11,619 nucleotides of DNA, from NCBI GenBank assembly GCA_030151985.1, contig JASLDZ010000468.1:1-11619 (forward strand), read 5' to 3'. The notes under the pieces were generated by a model. That model had not been told where the DNA came from, did not search any database, and worked only from the letters and a program-made list of their open reading frames with translations. The stretch's first letter is position 1; every line of letters starts with the position of its first letter. The DNA comes from Caulobacteraceae bacterium (GTDB lineage Bacteria > Pseudomonadota > Alphaproteobacteria > Caulobacterales > Caulobacteraceae). This document shows positions 1 to 6,004 of the stretch, one piece after another. The position numbers were made by a program, and so were the translations under genes.

Positions 1-305
1 GGCTCCAGCAGCATGGAGCGGCTGTTGCCGATGAGCGCGGTGTCGAAGTTTGGGTCGCGGCCGCGGCTGGCTTGGCCGAAGCCGTTGGAGACGCGGCCCA
101 CGCCCGGCTTGTGGATCGGGGTGAAGCGGCCGGTGTCGTAGGGATCGCCCAGCACCAGCGCCAGGGTCGTCGCCAGCAGGCCGCCGAGCGCGATGCCGAC
201 CACCGTCAGCGCGAAGGCGCGCCAGGAGGCGTCGCGGCGCGCCCGGATGGCGCCCGTCCCCGGCGCGGGAGCGGGCGGCTCAGAACTGGAAGTAGATGAA
301 GGCAT
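1..305 (-). CDS. SGNH-type membrane-anchored protein, partner of the MBOAT acyltransferase (partial, N-terminal part)
   Basis: The reading frame starts at ATG 305-303, inside the end of the MBOAT gene, and runs off the left edge after 101 codons. The N-terminus is a Pro/Ser/Ala-rich cytosolic tail (residues 1-20), a short Arg-rich stretch (20-30) and one hydrophobic segment (about 31-53), so the protein is probably a signal-anchored membrane or periplasmic protein. At residues 88-101 the sequence DTALIGNSRSMLLE looks like block I of an SGNH/GDSL-like fold, with Ser95 in the nucleophile position and Asn94 where GDS is more usual. Membrane-anchored SGNH proteins encoded next to AlgI-like MBOAT proteins (AlgJ/AlgX-type) pass acyl groups to polysaccharides in the periplasm; this role is inferred from the single motif and the 26-base overlap, which suggests translational coupling. 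The catalytic His/Asp part lies outside the window. An unrelated single-pass protein is possible. Confidence 0.72.
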   Translation of the reverse strand, partial: MPSSTSSSEPPAPAPGTGAIRARRDASWRAFALTVVGIALGGLLATTLALVLGDPYDTGRFTPIHKPGVGRVSNGFGQASRGRDPNFDTALIGNSRSMLLE

Positions 306-1653
306 AGTTCACCGCCTGGCCCAGCATCACGAGCAGGGCCGCCAGACTCCCCCCCAGCACCAGCGCCGTCGTCCAGCGCGGCTTGAACGTCGCGCCGAGG
401 TTCCACGCCGCGGGCACGAGCGTGGAGACGAGCCCCCCCGCGCCGATCAGCGCCCAGTCCACCGGGTGCAGGCCGTGGCCCACGCCCTTCACGCCCGCCA
501 TCCCGGCCAGCATGTTCACCGCCGAATGCACCGACGTCGCGCGGAAGAACACCCAGGCGACGGTCACGAACAGCATGGTCAGGAGCCACCCCGCCGCCAT
601 GGGCATCGTCACGCCCGTGCGTCGCCACAGAACCGCCACAGCCTGTCCGAAGCCGTGCAGGGCGCCCCAGATGATGAAGGTCCAGCCCGCGCCGTGCCAC
701 AGGCCGCCCAGCACCATGGTCACGATCAGCGCCCACATCTGGGTCGGCAGGCCGTGGCGGCTGCCGCCCAGCGGGATGTAGAGGTAGTCGCGCAGGAACC
801 GCGACAGCGTCATGTGCCAGCGCCGCCAGAAGTCCTGCAGCGAGGCCGCGCGGTACGGCCGGTCGAAGTTCTGCGGCAGGAGCAGGCCGAACATCAGGCC
901 CACCCCGATCGCCATGTTCGAATAGCCGCCGAAGTCGAAGAAGATCTGCAGCCCGAACGCCAGCGCGCCCCGCCAGGCATCCATCAGCGGCACGGGCGCG
1001 GACTGGCTCGCGTGGAAGATCGGCTCGGCGATGCGGGCGAAGCTGTCGGCGAACAGCAGCTTCTCGGCCAGGCCGATGCCTAAGAACATGAAGCCGCGCC
1101 CGATCTTCTCCGCCAGGCCGGGCCGCCAGTAGGGCTCGTCGAACTGGTGGACGATCTCGGTGTAGCGGACCAGCGGCCCCGACAGGATCTGCGGGAAGAA
1201 GGCGATGTAGAGCCCGTAACGCACCGGATCGAGCATCGGCGCCTTACCCCGGCGCAGGTCGGTCAGGTACATGATGTGGTGGAAGGTGAAGAAGCTGATG
1301 CCCAGCGGCAGCACCCATCCCATCCGCTGCGTCGGCAGGTGCAGGATCGAGGTGAAGGTCCCGAGCGCGAAGTCCAGGTACTTGAACGCGCCCAGCACCG
1401 CGAGGTCGAGGGCGATGGCCGCGACCACGATCCAGCTCTTCCGCGTGGCGTAGAAGGCGCGGGCGGCGGCGTAGTTGACCGCCACCGAGCCCACCAGCAG
1501 CGGCACGAACCGCCAGTCCCAGTAGCCGTAGAAGCAGACGCTGAGGAACAGCAGCGTGGGCAGCCTGAACCGCTCGCTGCGCGCGGCCAGCGCGTAGACG
1601 CCGAGCGCAAGCGGCAGGAAACCCAGCAGGAAGGGCCAGCTGTTGAACAGCAT
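280..1653 (-). CDS. MBOAT family O-acyltransferase, AlgI-like
   Basis: A 457-residue polytopic membrane protein, a normal length for AlgI/DltB-type membrane-bound O-acyltransferases. Family marks seen: N-terminus MLFNSWPFLLGFLPL; LPLGISFFTFHHIMYLTD (115-132); FFPQILSGPLVRY (152-164); FDFGGYSNMAIGVGLMFG (239-256) followed by the NFDRPYRAASLQDFWRRWHMTLSRF stretch (262-286, invariant His280); and GGLWHGAGW (316-324) with His320, the expected catalytic histidine. The C-terminus FIYFQF is also typical. The family moves an acyl group, usually acetyl, across the inner membrane to a periplasmic partner that esterifies a polysaccharide. The start ATG fits the family N-terminus although no good Shine-Dalgarno precedes it. 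The gene overlaps the SGNH-like gene downstream by 26 bases, so the two probably form one transcript. Its substrate is unknown; the flippase and polymerase nearby suggest the exopolysaccharide of this locus. Confidence 0.93.
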   Translation of the reverse strand: MLFNSWPFLLGFLPLALGVYALAARSERFRLPTLLFLSVCFYGYWDWRFVPLLVGSVAVNYAAARAFYATRKSWIVVAAIALDLAVLGAFKYLDFALGTFTSILHLPTQRMGWVLPLGISFFTFHHIMYLTDLRRGKAPMLDPVRYGLYIAFFPQILSGPLVRYTEIVHQFDEPYWRPGLAEKIGRGFMFLGIGLAEKLLFADSFARIAEPIFHASQSAPVPLMDAWRGALAFGLQIFFDFGGYSNMAIGVGLMFGLLLPQNFDRPYRAASLQDFWRRWHMTLSRFLRDYLYIPLGGSRHGLPTQMWALIVTMVLGGLWHGAGWTFIIWGALHGFGQAVAVLWRRTGVTMPMAAGWLLTMLFVTVAWVFFRATSVHSAVNMLAGMAGVKGVGHGLHPVDWALIGAGGLVSTLVPAAWNLGATFKPRWTTALVLGGSLAALLVMLGQAVNYAFIYFQF

Positions 1654-1866
1654 CCGGCGCTAGGGGCGCAGCCGCCCGGCGGCGGCCGGGAAAGCGCGCC
1701 GGAGGCCGCCGTGGGAGGGTCCGGAGCTCACGGCGCCGCTCATGGCACGAGCGTTCCGCCATGGAAAGGCGCGGACATCCTTAACGACGACGGCGATGCT
1801 GCGCCGCAATAGAGCCCCGCTGTGGCGCCATTCCAACGGGCGATGCGACACAAGGACGGGACCGCC
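1654..1866. promoter_or_regulatory. Divergent intergenic region between the MBOAT and periplasmic beta-helix genes
   Basis: These 213 bases separate two divergent starts, so they must hold the promoters of the MBOAT/SGNH pair (minus) and of the Tat-exported beta-helix gene (plus). No convincing -35/-10 pair could be recognised. The only AT-leaning element is CATCCTTAACGACG (1777-1790), which contains TTAACGA about 80 bases before the beta-helix start. AAGGA at 1852-1856, ten bases before ATG 1867, is a plausible ribosome binding site for the plus-strand gene. The MBOAT side is mostly GC with several short GC hairpins of the kind expected at this composition. Confidence 0.5.
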
Positions 1867-3132
1867 ATGCCCACCGCCTCGCCGACGGCGCCGAGCCGCC
1901 GAAGCCTGCTCGCCGGCTCGGGCGCGCTGCTCCTCCCCCTGCCCGCGATTGCACAGCCCCCGCGCGGCGGGGACGGCGGCTTCTCTCCCGTATGGCGGCC
2001 GCGGCTGCGGAGGCCGGACCGGCGGATCGTCGTGGCGGCCGGCGGGCCTCCCGGCGGGGACGGCTCGCCGGGGCGACCGTTCGGCTCGCTGCAGGCGGCC
2101 GCAGACGCCGCGACGCCCGGCACGCTGGTGCTGGTGCGCGGCGGGACCTACGCCGAGGCGGTCAAGTTCCCGTCCCGCCGGGGCGGCGAGCCGGACCGGC
2201 CGATCGTATGGGTCTCCGCCGACGGCCCCGGCGCGGCCAAGGTAACGCCGCCCGACGGCATGGTCGGGCTGAAGGGTCTGGGCGTGCACGACATCGCGCT
2301 GATCGGCTTCGAGGTGCGCGGCGGCTCGAACGGCGTGCAGTTCAGCCAGTCGGGGAACGACTTCTCCGCCTGCTGCGCGAACCTGCTGGTCGCGGGCATG
2401 CGGATCTCGGGCTCCCGCGAGGACGGGATCAAGATCAGCCAGGCGCAGAACGTGCTGATCACCGACAATGTGGTGAGCGATTGCGGCCAGCAGTGCGTGG
2501 ACTTCGTCAACGTCTGGACGGGCGCGGCGACGCGCAACGACATGTCGGGCGCGAGGATCGCCGCCGCCGTCTTCGCCAAGCACGGCTCGAAGGACATCCT
2601 GTTCGTCGACAACCACGTCCACGACGTGCGGGGCTACACGGTGGCCGGCATCTGCGTGGGCGGCTACGCCAACGTCGCGCCGTCGCGTCCCGGCTCGCCC
2701 GACTGCGAGGCGCGCCACGTGCGGGTCAGCGGCAACCGGGTCGAGCGGATCGAGGGCTACCCACTCGCCATCCTGGGCGGCCAGGACGTGCAGGTGGTCG
2801 GCAACCTGTTCGAGGCCGCGCCGCCCGACCCTTCCGCGCCCAAGCGCACCTATGCGGTGATCAGCATGGCGCCGGGCAGCCCCATGGCGCAGATGTCCCT
2901 GACCAAAGACGTCGTGGCGCAGGGCAACGTGCTGAAGGGCCGCGAGAAGCCGTGGACCTTCGACCGCAAGTTCCAGGACCCGCAGCGCGACGGCCTGCGG
3001 GTCGAGGAGGGCGGCGGCGGCCTCGGCCTGCGGGCGGCGGCGGGCGCCGATCCCTCGCACGCGGGTCCGAGCACGGGCGCGCTGGCGGAGCTGCTCGCCC
3101 CGCTGGAGCTCGGGCGCGCCTACGGGGCCTGA
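1867..3132 (+). CDS. Tat-exported right-handed parallel beta-helix protein, putative periplasmic polysaccharide lyase or epimerase
   Basis: 421 residues from ATG 1867. This start is preferred over in-frame GTG 1822 and ATG 1843 because AAGGA lies ten bases upstream and the signal then sits at the N-terminus: twin arginines in PSRRSLLAG (9-17), a hydrophobic core (18-28) and a likely cut after AIA (27-29). The mature part opens with a DUF1565-like entry (GGDGSPGRPFGSLQAA, 63-78; GTYAEAVKFPS, 93-103) and continues as beta-helix rungs to about residue 320, then a loose Gly/Ala-rich tail. The fold is shared by many enzymes that lyse or epimerise acidic polysaccharides (PL6, AlgG/AlgE) but also by non-enzymes. 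No DPHD/DPHE epimerase motif is present. It is clearly homologous to residues 28-295 of the large RTX protein at the other end of the window. Six cysteines (169, 170, 206, 210, 263, 280) could form disulfides. Its 3' end overlaps the convergent flippase gene by 13 bases. The fold is confident; the activity is inferred. Confidence 0.85.
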   Translation: MPTASPTAPSRRSLLAGSGALLLPLPAIAQPPRGGDGGFSPVWRPRLRRPDRRIVVAAGGPPGGDGSPGRPFGSLQAAADAATPGTLVLVRGGTYAEAVKFPSRRGGEPDRPIVWVSADGPGAAKVTPPDGMVGLKGLGVHDIALIGFEVRGGSNGVQFSQSGNDFSACCANLLVAGMRISGSREDGIKISQAQNVLITDNVVSDCGQQCVDFVNVWTGAATRNDMSGARIAAAVFAKHGSKDILFVDNHVHDVRGYTVAGICVGGYANVAPSRPGSPDCEARHVRVSGNRVERIEGYPLAILGGQDVQVVGNLFEAAPPDPSAPKRTYAVISMAPGSPMAQMSLTKDVVAQGNVLKGREKPWTFDRKFQDPQRDGLRVEEGGGGLGLRAAAGADPSHAGPSTGALAELLAPLELGRAYGA

Positions 3133-4520
3133 GCCTTCAGCCCGCGGTCGTAGCGCAGGGAGGCGTAGAGCCCGAGCGCGAAGATCGCCAGGTGGTAGAC
3201 GATGCTCAGCGCGCAGAAAACGGCCACCGCCGCGATCGCGCTGTAGTGCCGGTGCGCCATCCATGGGATCACCAGCAGGCGCGCGAAGAAGACGATGTCG
3301 ATGACCAGGCTCGAGCGCTGGATGCGCAGCACCGTGACCAGCGTCGCCATCGGCAGGCTCGACAGCCGGATCGCCGCCCAGAAGCCCAGCACCACGGCAT
3401 AGTCGGCCGCGGGCGCCCAGCGGTGTCCGAACAGCACCGGCACCACCGGGCGCGCGACCAGCGCCAGCAGCAGGCATCCCGCGATCACCGGCGCCCCGCA
3501 GGCGGCGCTGTAGAGCAGCGCCGAGCGCGTCAGCGGCTTCCGCTTGGCGACAAGGTTGGAGAACTGCTGCATCGGCAGCCGCGTCAGCGTGTCGGCGAGC
3601 AGCATCCCCGGCCGCTCCACGATCCGCTGCGCGAAGAAGAACAGGCCGCCGTAGAGTGGGCCGTAGCTCGCGATCAGGAGGATCGGCGGGGCGGTGGTCG
3701 CGCCGCGCATGAGGAGCTGGCGCGGCACGTGGAACATGTAGTCCTTGTAGCGCTTGGCCACGACCCAGAGGTCGCGCCACCGGGCGCGGAAGGCGTCGCG
3801 CATGCGGTAGCCGGCGGGCTGCGCGCGCTGCATCCACAGGTTCGTCCCGATCAGGCCGAGGGTGCGTCCGGCCATCAGGCCCAGGTCCACGTCCTTCAGG
3901 AAGCCGAACGCGATCTGGAACACGGTCGGCAAGAGCGTCTGGTTGATCTTGGAGACGGCCATCGGCCGGAACAGGTCGCGCCTGGACTGCGCCAGCGAGA
4001 GCGCGTTCAACTGCACGCTGGTCAGCACGCCGACGTAGCAGAAGACGTAGAACCAGGGGTCGAGCGGCCGGCCGAACACCCCGTGCCGCCAGGCGTCGAT
4101 GCTCCAGACGATCGCCATGACGACCAGGCTGGCGGCGAAGCTGAGCTGGATCGAGAGCGCGAAGAGGGCGCGCGCGGTCCGCTCGCTCCTGGGCTGCAGG
4201 ATCGCCATCTCGTAGCAGAGCGCCCCCACCGACCCGCCCATGGTGGCGATGTTCATGAGGAGGCCCAGCAGGCCGAACTGCTCGGGCCCGTAGAGGCGCG
4301 ACAAGAGCGGCGTGGAGGCCAGCGTCACCACCTGCGCCAGCATGGTGCCGCCGGTCAGGATGCCGGCGTTCTTCACCGCCTTGCGCTGCAGGAGCCGCCG
4401 CACGGGCTCGGGCAGGAGGCGCATCCGCCCGTCGCGCCGCGCCCCCTCCCCCCGGTCGGACTCCGGGCGCGGGTCGGCGCCGGCCTCGTCGAGGAGGATC
4501 TCCTCCAAGGGATTGCTCAC
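3120..4520 (-). CDS. Wzx-like polysaccharide flippase (MVF/PST family)
   Basis: A 466-residue polytopic membrane protein of the oligosaccharide/polysaccharide flippase group, which moves undecaprenyl-linked repeat units across the inner membrane. Seen: a charged cytosolic N-tail of about 48 residues, TM1 at about 52-70, and the hallmark loop LLSRLYGPEQFGLLGLL (72-88). Further hydrophobic segments lie at about 118-140, 155-175, 195-210, 278-300, 335-362, 374-395, 405-420 and 427-453, with VLFGHRWAPAADYA (362-375) as the late conserved element. The length is usual. It starts with GTG (4520-4518); a strong GGAGG four bases upstream decides this start and makes the long N-tail credible, although tails this long are less common. 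It diverges from the polymerase-like gene (107-base gap) and converges with the beta-helix gene. Exporter versus flippase and the identity of the lipid-linked glycan cannot be told from sequence. Confidence 0.9.
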   Translation of the reverse strand: MSNPLEEILLDEAGADPRPESDRGEGARRDGRMRLLPEPVRRLLQRKAVKNAGILTGGTMLAQVVTLASTPLLSRLYGPEQFGLLGLLMNIATMGGSVGALCYEMAILQPRSERTARALFALSIQLSFAASLVVMAIVWSIDAWRHGVFGRPLDPWFYVFCYVGVLTSVQLNALSLAQSRRDLFRPMAVSKINQTLLPTVFQIAFGFLKDVDLGLMAGRTLGLIGTNLWMQRAQPAGYRMRDAFRARWRDLWVVAKRYKDYMFHVPRQLLMRGATTAPPILLIASYGPLYGGLFFFAQRIVERPGMLLADTLTRLPMQQFSNLVAKRKPLTRSALLYSAACGAPVIAGCLLLALVARPVVPVLFGHRWAPAADYAVVLGFWAAIRLSSLPMATLVTVLRIQRSSLVIDIVFFARLLVIPWMAHRHYSAIAAVAVFCALSIVYHLAIFALGLYASLRYDRGLKAQAP

Positions 4521-4627
4521 AGACCCTCCGAGCCCCCGCCCGTGGGCGCCCCATAGCGGGCTTGGCCCGGCTCCGGAAGCGCCGCCGTCTCGCCACGCTC
4601 CCGGAGCTGGGTTAGAGATCGCCCGAC
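4521..4627. promoter_or_regulatory. Divergent promoter region between the flippase and polymerase genes
   Basis: These 107 bases separate the GTG of the flippase (minus) from the ATG of the polymerase-like gene (plus), so both promoters are expected here or just inside the coding ends. No clear -35/-10 pair is visible. The flippase has a strong GGAGG; the polymerase ATG has only AGAGAT upstream, a weak site. The region contains a near-perfect 12-base inverted repeat (4570-4607), listed separately. Confidence 0.5.
4570..4607. repeat. Imperfect 12-bp inverted repeat in the flippase/polymerase divergent region
   Basis: GCTCCGGAAGCG (4570-4581) is matched by CGCTCCCGGAGC (4596-4607), its reverse complement at 11 of 12 positions, around a 14-base spacer. 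It could be an operator for a dimeric regulator controlling both divergent genes, or a hairpin in the leader of the polymerase mRNA, since it ends 20 bases before that start codon. In DNA this GC-rich, inverted repeats of this size arise by chance fairly often, so a function is only a possibility. Confidence 0.4.
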
Positions 4628-6004
4628 ATGCGTCGCGACGGCCCCGACACCCTTCCCGCCCGGCGCGTCCGCCCGCGTCTTCCGTCGTGGCGGCAGGGGC
4701 TGCTGACCAGCCTGCTCGTCTTCGTCACGCTGCTGCTGTTCACCGACGCCCTGGCGCTGATCGTCCAGGGCGACCCGAACACCTTCACCACCAACACGGG
4801 CTCCTCCGAGTTCAGCTGGAAGCGGACGGCGGCGGTGCTGCTGCTGCTCGGCGGCGCGAGCCTGCTTCTCGCCTACCGTCCCTACCGCGCGCTGAAGTTC
4901 CTGCCGAACGCCTGGCCCGTGCTGGTGCTCGCGGCGCTGCCGCTGGCGTCGGTGGCGTGGAGCGTGGACCACGTCCTCAGCCTCAAGCGCGCGATCGCGC
5001 ACACGCTCACGATCGGGTTCTGCGTCTTCGTGGCGGCGAACGTGTCGAAGGAGCGGTTCCTGCGTCTGTGCCTGTTGAGCTTTGGGCTTGGCAGCGCCGT
5101 CAGCGACGCCCTGGTGTTCGTGGCCCCGCGCGTGGCGGTGAACCAGGACCCGACGGCCGGCAACCTCGGCGCCTGGCTGGGTCTCTACCCGGACAAGCTC
5201 ATCTCGGGCGGCGTGCCCGCAATGGCGATCCTGCTCGCGCTGACCATCCCGGCGCGGACCCTCGTGCAGCAGGCGGTGCGCTGGGGAACGCTGGTGTTCG
5301 CCACGCCGCTCCTGATCATGTCGCAGTCGCGCACCGCCTGGATCACCGTGGCGCTGGGCATAGCCATGATGGCGGGCGTCCGCTTCCTGCAGAACCGGCG
5401 CGTGACGACCGCGCTGAAGCTCGGCGCGGCGGGCGGGCTGACGGCGCTGGTGGTCGGCGGCCTGATCGCCGCCGCGCCGGTGCTGCTGCCGATCCTGGGG
5501 CGCAGCGACACCTTCTCGGGCCGCACGACGCTGTGGCACGCGGGCATCGCGGTAGGCGAGACGCGCAACGTGTGGCTGGGCTCGGGCTACCGCGCCTTCT
5601 GGACGCTGAAGAACGCGCCGGCGGTGAGGCCCTACCTGACCTACTTCGAGAAGATCCCGTACAGCGGCCACAGCGGCTACGTCGACCTGTGGCTGGAGTT
5701 CGGCTGGTTCGGCGTCGCGCTGACCACGCTGATGGCGGCCGTCATCATCGCGCAGCTGGTCGGCTCGGCGATGCGCCGGTCCGAGCAGTGGGCGTGGGGC
5801 GCCTTCCTGCTCCTGGCGATCGCCTTCCTGATCAACAACTCGGCCTTCACCATGTCCTTCAGGGCGGCCAGCATCTTCTGGGCCGCCTTCCTGATCGGCG
5901 GCCTCTACGCCGCGCGGGAGCGGGCCGAGCGCGTGAGGGCGCCCGTCCCTCTCCCCCTGCGCCGCCGCCACAGCCTGCGGACGCCGGTGGAGAGCCCGGC
6001 CTAG
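4628..6004 (+). CDS. Wzy/ExoQ-like polysaccharide polymerase or O-antigen-ligase-fold protein
   Basis: A 458-residue inner-membrane protein of the O-antigen ligase / polymerase superfamily (Wzy, WaaL, ExoQ types). Hydrophobic segments lie at about 25-47, 67-82, 96-111, 124-138, 145-167, 196-208, 219-231, 238-252, 265-289, 357-379, 389-402 and 412-429. Family motifs seen: MSQSRTAWITVALG (231-244), GRSDTFSGRTTLWH (291-304), WLGSGYRAFW (316-325) and the periplasmic YSGHSGYVDLWLEFGWFG (345-362). The SGRTTLW-GxGYxxFW-GHxGYxDxWLExGxxG order resembles ExoQ-type polymerases. It would join lipid-linked repeat units in the periplasm, matching the flippase transcribed divergently from it; ligase activity is the alternative. 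The C-terminus (430-458) is Arg/Pro-rich and cytosolic or tail-like. Its stop codon TAG shares the palindrome CTAG (6001-6004) with the stop of the convergent RTX gene. Confidence 0.88.
   Translation: MRRDGPDTLPARRVRPRLPSWRQGLLTSLLVFVTLLLFTDALALIVQGDPNTFTTNTGSSEFSWKRTAAVLLLLGGASLLLAYRPYRALKFLPNAWPVLVLAALPLASVAWSVDHVLSLKRAIAHTLTIGFCVFVAANVSKERFLRLCLLSFGLGSAVSDALVFVAPRVAVNQDPTAGNLGAWLGLYPDKLISGGVPAMAILLALTIPARTLVQQAVRWGTLVFATPLLIMSQSRTAWITVALGIAMMAGVRFLQNRRVTTALKLGAAGGLTALVVGGLIAAAPVLLPILGRSDTFSGRTTLWHAGIAVGETRNVWLGSGYRAFWTLKNAPAVRPYLTYFEKIPYSGHSGYVDLWLEFGWFGVALTTLMAAVIIAQLVGSAMRRSEQWAWGAFLLLAIAFLINNSAFTMSFRAASIFWAAFLIGGLYAARERAERVRAPVPLPLRRRHSLRTPVESPA

Noticed and set aside
1675..1690. GC hairpin CCCGGC-GGCG-GCCGGG before the MBOAT gene, a possible terminator or attenuator
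   Set aside because: Six base pairs with a four-base loop and no U-tract; such hairpins are frequent by chance in sequence of this composition.
1822..1866. An upstream GTG start adding 15 residues to the Tat-exported beta-helix protein
   Set aside because: It would put 15 extra residues before the twin-arginine signal and has a poorer ribosome binding site than ATG 1867, which has AAGGA ten bases upstream.
1660..4596. A 978-codon open frame on the minus strand spanning two genes
   Set aside because: It is Arg/Pro/Ala-rich, spans both the flippase and the opposite-strand beta-helix gene out of frame, and shows no domain. Long spurious frames are common at this GC content.
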